This document shows, piece by piece, positions 1-8,898 of a stretch of DNA of 64,000 nt. The notes below the pieces were generated by a model. That model ran no database searches and was not told the DNA's origin. It saw only the letters and a program-made list of their open reading frames with translations. The DNA is from DASUBV01 sp036501025 (GTDB lineage: Bacteria > Actinomycetota > Actinomycetes > Streptosporangiales > Streptosporangiaceae): positions 1-64,000 of the forward strand of contig DASYBB010000065.1 in the NCBI GenBank assembly GCA_036501025.1. Direction: 5' to 3'. Positions within the stretch are counted from its first letter, which is position 1. Each line of letters starts with the position of its first letter. A program made the position numbers and the translations under genes.

Positions 1-135
1 GAACTGGCCGACGTGATCCCCGGGACGATCAACCGGGTCGCCGGCGTGACGCACACCGAGACGCACATCGCGTTCCGCACCTATTCACGGCACGACCTCG
101 AGGCCGCCTTCGCCCTCGGCTACGAGGAAGGCTGA
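1..135 (+). CDS. Lrp/AsnC ligand-binding (RAM) domain protein, C-terminal end
   Basis: Only the last 44 residues are in the window; the start lies upstream. The visible end (HIAFRTYSRHDLEAAFALG) resembles the C-terminus of the small stand-alone Lrp/AsnC effector-binding proteins of actinobacteria, which have no DNA-binding helix-turn-helix. Such proteins form an alpha/beta-sandwich and may bind amino acids, but their role is not established. In streptomycetes, as I recall, a gene of this kind sits next to trpD and the bc1 complex genes, as here. The family call is fairly good for so short a piece; the function is open. Confidence 0.65.
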   Translation, partial: ELADVIPGTINRVAGVTHTETHIAFRTYSRHDLEAAFALGYEEG

Positions 136-181
136 GTCAGCCCGGGGGACGCCGGCCGGGCCCCCGGGATCCGCTGGCGGG

Positions 182-1249
182 CTAGCGCGACCCGGCCAGC
201 CGCTGGCTGGCCGACACCCAGCGGTCCAGCAGATCCGCCGCCGCCCCGGAATCGATGGCCGCGCCCGCCCGGGCGAACCCCTCGGCCAGGGCCTTGTCCA
301 GCGCCTCCGCTCCCGGGACCCCGGCCGCGGCGGCGAGCGCCGCGGCCGCGTTGAGCAGCACGGTGTCCCGTACCGGGCCCCGCTCGCCGCGCAGCACCGC
401 GCGGGCTACGGACGCGTTGCGCTCACGGTCTCCCCCGCGCAGGTCCTCCGGCCGGGCCCGGTCCAGTCCCAGTGCCGCAGGGTCGAACACGGTCTGGGCC
501 ACCGCGCCGTCGTGCACCACCCAGACCGTGGAGGTGGTCGTCGGGGTCAGCTCGTCCAGCCCGTCGTCGCCGTGGAAGACCAGCGCCGAGGAGCCGCGCC
601 CGGCCAGCACCCCGGCGATGACCCCGCCCATCCGCGGGTCCGAGACCCCCACGGCCTGGGCCCCCGGCCGGGCCGGATTGGACACGGGGCCGAGGAAGTT
701 GAACACGGTGGGCACGCCGAGCTCGCCCCGCGCGACCGACGCGTGCCGGAAGGCCGGGTGATAGAGGGGCGCGAACAAGAACGCGATCCCGGTCTCCTCC
801 GCGAGCCGGGCGCTGGCCGCCGGGGGCAGGTCGATGACGACGCCAAGCGCCTCGAGGACGTCCGCCGTGCCGCACGCGGACGAGGCCGCGCGGTTGCCGT
901 GCTTGACCACCCGGACGCCGGCCGCCGCCGCGACGATCGCGCCCATGGTGGAGATGTTCACCGTGTGCGCGCCATCCCCCCCGGTGCCGACCAGGTCGAC
1001 CAGGTCGCCGGGCACGCTGATCGGGGTGGCCCTGCGCAGCATCACCTCGGCCAGCCCGGCCAGCTCGCCGGGCGTCTCGCCCTTCATCCGCAGGGCCACG
1101 GCGAACCCGGCCACCTGAACCGGGGTCGCGGCACCCTCCATGATCTCGTTCATGGCCCAGGCAGCCTCATCCGGGCTGAGGTTCTCCCCCCGGATCAGCG
1201 TGCCGATCAGGGCGCGCCAGGACAGCGTGCGCGGCACGGTGGGAGGCAT
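182..1249 (-). CDS. trpD: Anthranilate phosphoribosyltransferase
   Basis: Transfers phosphoribosyl from PRPP to anthranilate, the second step of tryptophan synthesis, in the cytosol. The 355-residue protein has the normal family length. It shows the PRPP/diphosphate loop GTGGD at residues 88-92 followed by NIST, and KHGNR at 116-120, both diagnostic. Next comes a small divergent cluster for respiration rather than other trp genes, so this is a TrpD outside a trp operon. In streptomycetes a trpD copy is also found next to ctaE and qcr genes. The ATG start has a GGGAA purine stretch about 7 nt upstream. Nothing suggests damage. Confidence 0.95.
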   Translation of the reverse strand: MPPTVPRTLSWRALIGTLIRGENLSPDEAAWAMNEIMEGAATPVQVAGFAVALRMKGETPGELAGLAEVMLRRATPISVPGDLVDLVGTGGDGAHTVNISTMGAIVAAAAGVRVVKHGNRAASSACGTADVLEALGVVIDLPPAASARLAEETGIAFLFAPLYHPAFRHASVARGELGVPTVFNFLGPVSNPARPGAQAVGVSDPRMGGVIAGVLAGRGSSALVFHGDDGLDELTPTTTSTVWVVHDGAVAQTVFDPAALGLDRARPEDLRGGDRERNASVARAVLRGERGPVRDTVLLNAAAALAAAAGVPGAEALDKALAEGFARAGAAIDSGAAADLLDRWVSASQRLAGSR

Positions 1250-1268
1250 AGCGCGGTTCCCGGCCGAC

Positions 1269-1673
1269 TCAGCCGCCGGCCTGGGCGGCCAGGTGCTGGG
1301 CCCGCTGGCGCATCAGGCCCGCGAGGGCGGCCGCGAACGGGACCGGATCGATCGGATGGCTGGTCACGGCGTCCGCACCGGACCAGGTGGCGAGCCAGCC
1401 GTCGTCGGCCCGGCCCACCACCAGCAGCACCGGCGGGCAGTCGTGGATCTCATCTTTGGCCTGGCGGCAGATGCCCATGCCGCCGGCCGGCTGGGCCTCG
1501 CCGTCCAGCACCATGACGTCGGCGCCGCGGGCGTCGAGCAGGCGGATCAGCGCGGCCTGGGTGGCTACTTCGATGACTTCTGCCTCGGGCACGTCCGCGG
1601 CCGGGCGGCGCCCGATGGCGAGCCGTATCCGGGCGCGGGTGTCCGCATCGTGGCTATACACAACGACCTTCAT
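1269..1673 (-). CDS. Degenerate response-regulator receiver protein
   Basis: A 134-residue single receiver-like domain starting MKVVVYSHD, with no output domain. The central beta strand ends VMVLDGE, placing a possible phosphoacceptor Asp at residue 57. Only one acidic residue (Asp9) is seen in the first loop, and the position where a conserved Lys normally follows beta-5 reads SHPID, with His instead of Lys. Phosphorylation chemistry is therefore doubtful, and it may act as a pseudo-receiver. An in-frame ATG exists 36 nt upstream, but MKVVVYSHD is the natural domain start. It is divergent from ctaE with about 68 bp between the starts. A similar gene lies between trpD and ctaE in streptomycetes, as I recall. 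Function unknown. Confidence 0.7.
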   Translation of the reverse strand: MKVVVYSHDADTRARIRLAIGRRPAADVPEAEVIEVATQAALIRLLDARGADVMVLDGEAQPAGGMGICRQAKDEIHDCPPVLLVVGRADDGWLATWSGADAVTSHPIDPVPFAAALAGLMRQRAQHLAAQAGG

Positions 1674-1728
1674 GGAACTGGATGCTACCGACCCGGGGGG
1701 TCGGGGCACGAAGGCCTACGCGGTGTCG

Positions 1729-1735
1729 TAATAAT
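1729..1735 (+). promoter_or_regulatory. Candidate -10 element for leaderless ctaE
   Basis: TAATAAT lies 6 nt upstream of the GTG that starts ctaE, where a -10 would place transcription initiation at or next to the start codon. No Shine-Dalgarno sequence is visible before this GTG. It is strikingly A/T-rich for this genome. Inferred from spacing only. Confidence 0.45.
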
Positions 1736-1741
1736 GTCCAC

Positions 1742-2380
1742 GTGGCGACAGCAACTACTGAGGTGACCCCGCGCACCACCGCGAGCCGGCCCAGCCTCGT
1801 CAGCGTGGGGACAATCATCTGGTTGTCCTCGGAGCTCATGTTCTTCGCGGGCCTCTTTGCCATGTACTTCACCATCAGGGCGGTGGACAAGGGGCTCGGC
1901 CAGCACTGGCCCATGGCGCACCTGGACCTGCCGCTCGCCACGACCAACACCATCGTGCTGCTGCTGTCCAGCGTGACCTGCCAGCTAGGCGTGTTCGCCG
2001 TGGAGCGCGGCCAGATCCGCCGGAGCGCCTCGGTATTCAACGTGGCCAAGTGGGGACTGCGCGAGTGGTACGTGCTGTCGTTCCTGATGGGCCTGTACTT
2101 CGTGCTGGGCCAGGGCTACGAGTACCTCGACCTGATCAACAAGCAGCACGTCACGATCTCGGCCACCAACTACGGCTCGGTGTTCTTCCTGACCACCGGG
2201 TTCCACGGCCTGCACGTCTCCGGCGGCCTCGTCGCGTTCCTGTTCCTGCTCGGCAGGACGTTCGCCGCCAAGAGGTTCACTCACGAGCAGCAGGTGAGCG
2301 CCATCGTCGTGTCGTACTACTGGCACTTCGTCGACGTCGTCTGGATCGGCTTGTTCACGACCATCTACCTGATCCACTGA
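1742..2380 (+). CDS. ctaE: Cytochrome c oxidase subunit III
   Basis: Membrane subunit III of the aa3-type terminal oxidase, which in actinobacteria forms a supercomplex with the bc1 genes that follow. The 212-residue protein has about five hydrophobic segments and family signatures such as WLSSELMFFAGLFAMYF near the N-terminus and HGLHVSGGL, then YYWHFVDVVWI near the C-terminus. GTG at 1742 gives MATATTEVTP; the longer frame upstream is cysteine- and arginine-rich and unlike the family. The catalytic subunits ctaC/ctaD are not in the window. qcrC follows after 20 bp, so ctaE-qcrCAB is probably one operon. Confidence 0.93.
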   Translation: MATATTEVTPRTTASRPSLVSVGTIIWLSSELMFFAGLFAMYFTIRAVDKGLGQHWPMAHLDLPLATTNTIVLLLSSVTCQLGVFAVERGQIRRSASVFNVAKWGLREWYVLSFLMGLYFVLGQGYEYLDLINKQHVTISATNYGSVFFLTTGFHGLHVSGGLVAFLFLLGRTFAAKRFTHEQQVSAIVVSYYWHFVDVVWIGLFTTIYLIH

Positions 2381-2400
2381 CCCGGAACTTGGGGAACGCT

Positions 2401-3216
2401 GTGAGCTGGATCACCTCAAGGCGGCGCCACCCGGCGGCGGGTTACGCCATCCTCCTTCTCGGCCTCCTCCTGGTGGGCGCGGTGTACGCGTCGATCACCG
2501 GGGGCGGCACCGGCGCGGTCGCGGCCCCGCCGGCGACGGTCGACTCCGCCCAGATCAGCCAGGGGCACACGATCTTCCTGCAGGACTGCGCCACGTGCCA
2601 CGGAACGGGAGCGCAGGGCCAGCCCGGCGTGGCGCCCGGCCTGATCGGCGTGGGCGCGGCGGCGGTCGACTTCCAGGTGAGCACGGGCCGGATGCCGGCC
2701 GCCGAGCTCGGGGCCGAGAACCCGCGCAAGCCGCCGGTGCTGAACACCACGGAGACCCACGCGGTCGCGGCCTACATCGCCTCCCTGGGCGGCGGCCCGT
2801 CGATCCCGTCTGCCGCGCAGGTCAGCACGTCCGGCGCGGACGTCGGCCTGGGCCAGCAGATCTTCGTCGCGGACTGCGCGCAGTGCCACAACTTCGTCGG
2901 CGCGGGCGGTGCCCTGACCTACGGCAAGTTCGCCCCCGCGCTCACCCAGTCGACGCCGACGCAGATCTACGAGGCGATGCTGACCGGGCCCGAGGCGATG
3001 CCGGTCTTCAACGACTCCACCCTCACCCCGGACCAGAAGCGCGATGTCGTGGCCTATGTCACCGGCGTCCGCAGCGAGACCAACCCGGGCGGCTTCAGCC
3101 TGGGCCGGGTCGGCCCGGTGACCGAGGGGCTGGTGGCCTTCCTGGGCCTGCTGCTGTTCATGGTGCTCGTGGCGATCTGGATCACGGCGAAGCACGGAAA
3201 GACGAAGAACACATGA
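2401..3216 (+). CDS. qcrC: Cytochrome bc1 complex diheme cytochrome c subunit
   Basis: Diheme c-type cytochrome that passes electrons from the Rieske protein to the aa3 oxidase on the outer membrane face. The 271-residue protein has an N-terminal membrane segment (about 11-28), two heme-attachment CxxCH motifs (C63-H67, CATCH; C159-H163, CAQCH) and a C-terminal anchor (about 240-262). Two hemes and two anchors are typical of actinobacterial QcrC. The GTG start at 2401 has a purine-rich GGGGA about 5 nt upstream. Its stop overlaps the qcrA start (ATGA), showing translational coupling. Confidence 0.95.
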   Translation: MSWITSRRRHPAAGYAILLLGLLLVGAVYASITGGGTGAVAAPPATVDSAQISQGHTIFLQDCATCHGTGAQGQPGVAPGLIGVGAAAVDFQVSTGRMPAAELGAENPRKPPVLNTTETHAVAAYIASLGGGPSIPSAAQVSTSGADVGLGQQIFVADCAQCHNFVGAGGALTYGKFAPALTQSTPTQIYEAMLTGPEAMPVFNDSTLTPDQKRDVVAYVTGVRSETNPGGFSLGRVGPVTEGLVAFLGLLLFMVLVAIWITAKHGKTKNT

Positions 3217-4310
3217 GCGAGACGAACGGGCCGGCCGAGCCCGAGCGCGGGAAGGACCTGATGGCCGACCTGGCCGCGTCGGGCAGCGAGCCCGACGAGG
3301 GCGGCCAGGCCCGGCACCGGGTGATCGGCACGCCGGCGCCGGCCCAGGCGCGGACGCTGCTCGCCGACCAGCCCGGCGGCCCGCCGGAGGTCCGCGAGCT
3401 GCCCGCCGACCCGGACGACCTGCCCGCCGCCAAGCGGGCCGAGAGGGCGGTGGCGGCCAGCTTCACGATCGCCATGCTGGCCGGCCTCGGCTTCATCGCC
3501 AGCTACGTGATCTTCCGGGTGCACACGGTCAACAACGTGTTCCACTCCAACCTGGCCCTCGGCCTGACCATGGCCGTCGCGTTCCTGGCGATGGGCGCCG
3601 GCGCGGTCATCTGGGTCCGGCGGCTGATGCCGAACGTGGAGCTCACCGAGCAGCGCCACGAGCTGCGGTCCACGCCGGAGAACAAGGCCGCCTTCGCCAA
3701 GACCTTCGCGGAGGGCGCGGACGCGAGCCAGTTCGTCAAGCGCCCGATCATCCGGCGGACGCTGATCGCCGCCACCGTGCCGGTGGCCATCGCCCCGATC
3801 GTGCTGCTCCGGGACATGGGGCCGCTGCCCGAGAAGAGCCTGGATCACACCGTCTGGAAGCGCGGCACCCGGCTGGTCGTCTACGGCACCAACCGGCCGC
3901 TGACGCCGGCCGAGTTCAACACCCCGGGCGCCTCGCTGAGCGTGATCCCCGAGGGCTACGCCGACAACGACGACGCCCTGGCCAAGGCCGCGACCACGCT
4001 GATCAAGTTCGGGCCCGACGAGCTCAAGGCGCCGACGGTGATGAACTGGACCGTCGACAACATCGTCGCCTACTCGAAGATCTGCCCGCACCTGGGCTGC
4101 CCCGCGGCCCTGTACGAGCAGACCACGCACCACATCCTGTGCCCGTGCCATCAGTCGACGTTCGACGCGACCCGCGGCGCGAAGGTGATCTTCGGGCCGG
4201 CCTCGCGGCCGCTGCCGCAGCTGCCGCTGATGCTGAACGCGCAGGGTTTCCTCGTCGCCCAGAGCGATTACCATGAGCCCGTAGGACCGAGCTTCTGGGA
4301 GCGGTCATGA
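3213..4310 (+). CDS. qcrA: Cytochrome bc1 complex Rieske iron-sulfur subunit
   Basis: Takes electrons from menaquinol at the outer site of the bc1 complex and hands them to QcrC. The 365-residue protein has an acidic, Pro/Ala-rich cytosolic N-terminus of about 70 residues, three hydrophobic segments (two near 77-130, one near 185) and a Rieske domain. The [2Fe-2S] ligands are visible in CPHLGC (C291, H293) and CPCH (C310, H313). The long N-terminus and three membrane segments are the actinobacterial form. It is coupled by ATGA overlaps to qcrC upstream and qcrB downstream. Confidence 0.95.
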   Translation: MSETNGPAEPERGKDLMADLAASGSEPDEGGQARHRVIGTPAPAQARTLLADQPGGPPEVRELPADPDDLPAAKRAERAVAASFTIAMLAGLGFIASYVIFRVHTVNNVFHSNLALGLTMAVAFLAMGAGAVIWVRRLMPNVELTEQRHELRSTPENKAAFAKTFAEGADASQFVKRPIIRRTLIAATVPVAIAPIVLLRDMGPLPEKSLDHTVWKRGTRLVVYGTNRPLTPAEFNTPGASLSVIPEGYADNDDALAKAATTLIKFGPDELKAPTVMNWTVDNIVAYSKICPHLGCPAALYEQTTHHILCPCHQSTFDATRGAKVIFGPASRPLPQLPLMLNAQGFLVAQSDYHEPVGPSFWERS

Positions 4311-5986
4311 GCACTAACCGCGTGCTGGGAGGCGTCGGCACCGCCCTCGACGACCGGTTCCACGGCGCCCGCGGGATCCGCATCTTCCTGCGGAAGGTCT
4401 TCCCCGACCACTGGACGTTCCTGCTGGGCGAGATCGCGCTGTACTCGTTCATCATCTTGCTGCTGACCGGCACGTTCCTGACGCTGTTCTTCCAGCCGAG
4501 CATGAGCACGATCACCTACCACGGCTCCTACCTGCCCCTCGACGGCGTGCATATGAGCCGGGCCTACGCCTCGACGCTGAACATCAGCTTCGACGTGCGC
4601 GGCGGCCTGCTGCTCCGGCAGATCCACCACTGGTCGGCCGACCTGTTCATGGCGGCGATCTTCGCGCACATGATCCGGATCTTCTTCACCGGCGCCTACC
4701 GCAAGCCGCGCGAGGTCAACTGGCTGATCGGGATCATCATGCTCACCCTCGGGCTGATCGAGGGACTGTTCGGCTACTCGCTGCCCGACGACCTGCTGTC
4801 CGGCGCCGGCCTGCGGATCCTGGAGGGCGTCCTCCAGTCCATCCCGATCGTCGGGACCTACCTGGCCTTCTTCCTGTTCGGCGGACAGTTCCCCGGCAGC
4901 GACATCGTGCCCCGGATGTACATCCTGCACGTCCTGGTCATCCCCGGCCTGCTCCTGGCGCTGATCACCGCGCACCTGTTCATCATGGTGTTCCAGAAGC
5001 ACACCCAGATGCCGGGCAAGGGCCGGACCAACCAGAACGTCGTCGGCCAGCCGATGTACCCGTACTTCATGGCCAAGACCGGCGCGTTCTTCTTCTTCGT
5101 GTTCGGCGTCGTGGCCCTGGCCGGGGCGCTCGCGCAGATCAACCCGATCTGGCTGTACGGGCCGTATAACCCGGTGGCCATGTCGGCGGGCTCCCAGCCG
5201 GACTTCTACATGGGCATGCTCGAAGGCGCGCTGCGCGTGTTCCCGGCCTGGAACTGGGAGGTCCTCGGGCACGACTTTGCCTTTAACGTGTTCGTCCCGG
5301 CCCTGGTCCCGCTCGGCCTGATCTTCACCGGCGCCGCCGTCTGGCCGTTCATCGAGCAGTGGGTGACCGGCGACAAGGGCGAGCACCACCTGCTGGACCG
5401 GCCGCGGAACGCGCCGACCCGGACCGCCCTCGGCGTGGCCGTGATCACGTTCTGGGGCGTGCTGTGGGCCGAGGGCGCCAACGACATCATCGCCGACCAC
5501 TTCAATGTCTCGCTCTACCTGACGACCCAGATCGCCCAGGTGGCCTGGCTGGTGGCGCCGATCCTGGCCTACATCATCACCAAGCGGATCTGCCTCGGCC
5601 TGCAGCGCAAGGACGTGCACCTGCTGGAGCACGGCGTGGAGACCGGCATCATCCGCCAGCTCCCGAGCGGCGAGTTCATCGAGGAGACCGCCCCGGTGGA
5701 CGAGGAGGCGCGGGCCGTGCTCGAGTCCCGGCCGGACTACCAGCCGCTGCCCGACCTCGGCGGCACCGGTGAGGTGCCGGCGCCGGGCATGCGCGGCGCG
5801 GTCGGCAAGGTCCGGTCCCGCCTGTACAACATCGTCACCGAGAGCGTCCCGCTGCCCGCCGCCGACGGCCACCACGCGGTGGAGGGCAACGGCCACGGCC
5901 AGCAGGCCGTCGAGGGCAACGGCCACGCCGCCCCGGCCGAGGTGTCCAGCGGCCCGGTTTCCCCGCCGACGGACGACGAGGCCTAA
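4307..5986 (+). CDS. qcrB: Cytochrome bc1 complex cytochrome b subunit
   Basis: Integral membrane di-heme cytochrome b that oxidises menaquinol. The 559-residue protein has multiple hydrophobic segments; heme-ligand regions are visible in QIHHWSADLFMAAIFAHM and in LHVLVIP/ITAHLF. The C-terminal 110 residues form a charged cytosolic tail ending in Gly/His/Ala-rich repeats (VEGNGHGQQAVEGNGHA). Such tails occur in actinobacterial QcrB, but the short repeat is local. The start overlaps qcrA by 4 bp. A strong hairpin follows about 26 bp after the stop and probably ends the operon. Confidence 0.95.
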   Translation: MSTNRVLGGVGTALDDRFHGARGIRIFLRKVFPDHWTFLLGEIALYSFIILLLTGTFLTLFFQPSMSTITYHGSYLPLDGVHMSRAYASTLNISFDVRGGLLLRQIHHWSADLFMAAIFAHMIRIFFTGAYRKPREVNWLIGIIMLTLGLIEGLFGYSLPDDLLSGAGLRILEGVLQSIPIVGTYLAFFLFGGQFPGSDIVPRMYILHVLVIPGLLLALITAHLFIMVFQKHTQMPGKGRTNQNVVGQPMYPYFMAKTGAFFFFVFGVVALAGALAQINPIWLYGPYNPVAMSAGSQPDFYMGMLEGALRVFPAWNWEVLGHDFAFNVFVPALVPLGLIFTGAAVWPFIEQWVTGDKGEHHLLDRPRNAPTRTALGVAVITFWGVLWAEGANDIIADHFNVSLYLTTQIAQVAWLVAPILAYIITKRICLGLQRKDVHLLEHGVETGIIRQLPSGEFIEETAPVDEEARAVLESRPDYQPLPDLGGTGEVPAPGMRGAVGKVRSRLYNIVTESVPLPAADGHHAVEGNGHGQQAVEGNGHAAPAEVSSGPVSPPTDDEA

Positions 5987-6012
5987 AAAAGCACCGAACA
6001 CCCCGCGAAACT

Positions 6013-6043
6013 GGCCCCGGGACGCTCATCGTGTCCCGGGGCC
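6013..6043. terminator. Hairpin terminator between convergent qcrB and fadD
   Basis: An 11-bp perfect inverted repeat (GGCCCCGGGAC / GTCCCGGGGCC) with a 9-nt loop lies between two convergent genes, where either strand needs an end. There is no clear T-run on the + side, as is common in GC-rich actinomycetes. Confidence 0.6.
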
Positions 6044-6104
6044 GTCTCGGTCCCGCCCGGCTGCGGTCACCGGCCGCCCACAGAGCGGCCCAGGCGGCCC
6101 TGAG

Positions 6105-7901
6105 TCAGCTGTAGAGCGCCTCGATCTCGGCGGCGAAGTCCTTGACCACGACGCCGCGTCGTACCTTCAGCGAGGGCGTCAGGTAGCCGTTCTCCTCGGT
6201 GAAGTCGACGTCCAGGACCCGGAACTTGCGGATCGACTCCGCCCGGGACACCGCCTGGTTCGCCTCGTCCACCGCGCCCTGGATGTCGGCCGTCAGGTCG
6301 GGGTCGGCGGACAGGTCGGCGACGGTGGCGGCCGCGGGCTTGCTGTGCTGCTTCTTCCAGTGCTCCAGCGCCTCGGGGTCCAGCGTGACCAGGCAGGCGA
6401 TGAACGGCCGGCCATCCCCGACGACCAGGCACTGGCTGATCAGCGGATGGGCGCGCAGCCGGTCCTCCAGCACGGCCGGGGCGACGTTCTTGCCGCCCGC
6501 CGTGACGATGAGCTCCTTCTTCCGCCCGGTCACCCGCAGGAAGCCCTCGTCGTCCAGCTCGCCGAGGTCGCCGGTGGCCAGCCACCCGTCGCCGTCCAGC
6601 GTTTCCGCCGTGGCCGCCTTGTTCTGCCAGTAGCCGGCGAACACGTTCGGGCCCTTGATCAGGATCTCGCCGTCGTCGGCGATCCGCAGGCTGACCCCGG
6701 GCAGCGGCTGGCCCACGGTGCCGATCTTGTTACGGCTCGGCTTGTTCACCACCGCGGCGGCCGAGGTCTCGGTCAGGCCGTAGCCCTCGAGCACGGTCAG
6801 CCCGACGCCGCGGAAGAAGTGGCCCAGCCGCTCGCCCAGGGGGGCGCCGCCGGAGACGGCGTACTGGACCCGGCCGCCCACCGCGTCCCGCAGCCTGGCG
6901 TACACCAGCCGGTCGAACAGGCCGTGCCGCAGCGCCACGCCCCGGCCCGGCCCGCCGGCGTCCTGGGACCGGCTCCAGGCCACCGCCGCGTCCGCCGCGG
7001 CCGCGAAGATGCGCCGCTTGACCCCGCTCGCGGCGGCCTGCTGCTGGGCCGAGTTGAAGACCTTCTCGAACACCCGCGGCACCGCGAGCAGGAACGTCGG
7101 CCGGAACTCGGGCAGCCCGGCGGCCAGCGTGCTGGCGTCCGGCCAGTGCCCGAGGATGGCGCCCGACTCCAGGCAGCCGACCTGGATGATCCGCGCGAAG
7201 GAATGCGCCAGCGGCAGGAACAGCAGGGTCGAGCCGCCGTCGATCTCGAATACCTCGGGCAGCGCCCCGGCCACCGCGTTGCGGACGTCGGCCAGCAGGT
7301 TGCGGTGGGTCAGCTCGCACCCCTTCGGGCGTCCCGTCGTCCCCGAGGTGTAGATGATCGTGGCCAGGTCATCGGCGCTCCGCGCCGCCCGCTGGCCGGC
7401 CAGCTGCTCGTCGCTGACCCCGGTCCCGCCCGCGGTGATCCCGGCCAGGCCGCCGATCTCCCAGACCTCGCGCAGGCCGGGCAGCCGGTCGCGGAGGCCG
7501 CCGATCAGACCCGCGTGCGCGGACGTCTCCGCGAACACGGCGCGCGCCCCGGAGTCGCCGAGGATCCACTCCACCTGATCCGCGGACGACGTCTCGTAGA
7601 CCGGCACCGTGACGGCCCCGGCGGCCCAGATCGCGTAGTCGATCAGCGTCCACTCATACCGCGTGCGGGACATCAGGCCGATCCGCTCGCCCGGCTCGAC
7701 GCCGGCCGCGACCAGGCCCTTGGCCAGCGCCGCGACCTCGTCCCGGAACGCCCCCGCAGTGACGTCGTGCCAGGTCCCGTCATCGGACCGGCGGCGCAGG
7801 GCCACGGCCTGCGGATGGCTGTCGGCCCGGCTGAAGACGACGTCGGCCAGGCTCGCCCGGTCGGCAATCTGGGCGAGCGCCGGAATGCTGTAGTCGCGCA
7901 C
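6105..7901 (-). CDS. Long-chain fatty-acid--CoA ligase (AMP-forming)
   Basis: Activates fatty acids to acyl-CoA through an acyl-adenylate. The 598-residue protein carries the AMP-binding signature YTSGTTGRPKG at about 184-194, the motif GYGLTETS, and the later TGDLGELDDEGFLRVTGRKK hinge region, all typical of FadD15-type long-chain synthetases. I prefer GTG at 7901 (MRDYSIPALAQ): it has GGGAGG 5 nt upstream, whereas the ATG at 7916 overlaps that ribosome-binding site. It is convergent with qcrB and divergent from the phosphoesterase. A palindrome in its promoter region may be a regulator site. No membrane segment is obvious; activity is likely peripheral at the membrane. Confidence 0.9.
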   Translation of the reverse strand: MRDYSIPALAQIADRASLADVVFSRADSHPQAVALRRRSDDGTWHDVTAGAFRDEVAALAKGLVAAGVEPGERIGLMSRTRYEWTLIDYAIWAAGAVTVPVYETSSADQVEWILGDSGARAVFAETSAHAGLIGGLRDRLPGLREVWEIGGLAGITAGGTGVSDEQLAGQRAARSADDLATIIYTSGTTGRPKGCELTHRNLLADVRNAVAGALPEVFEIDGGSTLLFLPLAHSFARIIQVGCLESGAILGHWPDASTLAAGLPEFRPTFLLAVPRVFEKVFNSAQQQAAASGVKRRIFAAAADAAVAWSRSQDAGGPGRGVALRHGLFDRLVYARLRDAVGGRVQYAVSGGAPLGERLGHFFRGVGLTVLEGYGLTETSAAAVVNKPSRNKIGTVGQPLPGVSLRIADDGEILIKGPNVFAGYWQNKAATAETLDGDGWLATGDLGELDDEGFLRVTGRKKELIVTAGGKNVAPAVLEDRLRAHPLISQCLVVGDGRPFIACLVTLDPEALEHWKKQHSKPAAATVADLSADPDLTADIQGAVDEANQAVSRAESIRKFRVLDVDFTEENGYLTPSLKVRRGVVVKDFAAEIEALYS

Positions 7902-7954
7902 GTATCCTCCCTGCATGGCGGCGTGGAGCTGCCTGGACCGTATAACGGCAGCAT

Positions 7955-7971
7955 GTTACTGCCCAGTAAAC
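7955..7971. promoter_or_regulatory. Palindromic operator candidate upstream of fadD
   Basis: GTTACTGCCCAGTAAAC is a near-perfect palindrome (GTTnACTG..CAGTnAAC type) about 55 nt before the fadD start. On the minus strand it overlaps a possible -35, with TATACG about 19 nt further on as a possible -10. The size and symmetry suit a TetR-family operator; the regulator is not identified. Confidence 0.45.
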
Positions 7972-8107
7972 GCCAGTTCTCTCCGGCCGGCCCGTCCCGG
8001 CTGCTTTCCCGCGAGCCCTTTTCCGGCCCCCATTCTCCGCGCTGCCCCGCGGCCCGGTCCGGCCGGCACGGCCGGGGGCACGCTTGGGCTGCGGGCACCG
8101 CCCTGCT

Positions 8108-8113
8108 TAAAGT
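8108..8113 (+). promoter_or_regulatory. Candidate -10 for leaderless phosphoesterase gene
   Basis: TAAAGT ends exactly 6 nt before the ATG at 8120, with no Shine-Dalgarno sequence in between. This spacing favours the ATG at 8120 over the GTG at 8114 as the start. Confidence 0.4.
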
Positions 8114-8119
8114 GTGGCC

Positions 8120-8887
8120 ATGCGGGTCAATGTGGTGAGTGATGTGCATGGCCGGACCGACGCGCTGCGCGATGCCGCCGACGGCGCGGATGCCCTGGTG
8201 TGCCTGGGCGACCTGCTGCTGTTCATCGACTACGCCGATCACGGCCAGGGCATCTTCCCCGACCTGTTCGGGGCCGAGGCGGCGAGCGAGCTGATCACGC
8301 TGCGCACCGCCAAGCGGTTCGACGAGGCCCGCGCCATGTCCGCCCGGCTGTGGGCGGGCCTGGGCGGCGAGCCGCGCCAGCACATCGACGCCGCCGTGTC
8401 CCGCCAGTACGCCGCGCTGTTCGCCGCGATGCCCACCCCGGCCTACCTGACCTACGGGAACGTCGACGTCCCGCGGCTGTGGGACGAGCACCTGCGGCCC
8501 GGCCAGCGCGTGCTCGACGGCGAGCGGATCGAGCTCGGCGGCTGGACCTTCGGGTTCGTCGGCGGCGGCCTGCGCTCGCCCTACCGCACCCCCAACGAGC
8601 TCGACGACGAGATCTTCGCGGCCAAGGTCGCGGCCATCGGCGAGGTCGACGTGCTGTGCGCGCACATCCCGCCCGATGTTCCGGAACTGCTGTTCGACAC
8701 GGTGGCGCGGCGGGTCGAGCGGGGGAGCGAGGCGCTGCTGGAGGCCATCCGGACGACCCAGCCCCGGTACGCGCTGTTCGGCCACGTGCACCAGCCCCAG
8801 GCCAGCAGGCTCCGGATCGGTGCCACCCAGTGCATCAACGTGGGTCATTTCCGCGCGACGGGCCAGCCCTTCACCCTGGAGTGGTAG
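8120..8887 (+). CDS. Calcineurin-like metallophosphoesterase
   Basis: A cytosolic dinuclear-metal phosphoesterase of 255 residues; substrate unknown. All five metal-binding motifs can be read in order: SDVHG near the N-terminus, LGDLL, YGNVD, AHIP and FGHVH near the C-terminus. There is no signal peptide or membrane segment. GTG at 8114 is an alternative start two codons earlier. Similar genes lie between fadD and the ROK glucokinase in streptomycetes, as I recall, so this is a conserved neighbourhood rather than a specialised operon. Confidence 0.85.
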   Translation: MRVNVVSDVHGRTDALRDAADGADALVCLGDLLLFIDYADHGQGIFPDLFGAEAASELITLRTAKRFDEARAMSARLWAGLGGEPRQHIDAAVSRQYAALFAAMPTPAYLTYGNVDVPRLWDEHLRPGQRVLDGERIELGGWTFGFVGGGLRSPYRTPNELDDEIFAAKVAAIGEVDVLCAHIPPDVPELLFDTVARRVERGSEALLEAIRTTQPRYALFGHVHQPQASRLRIGATQCINVGHFRATGQPFTLEW

Positions 8888-8898
8888 TCGCCTGGAGG

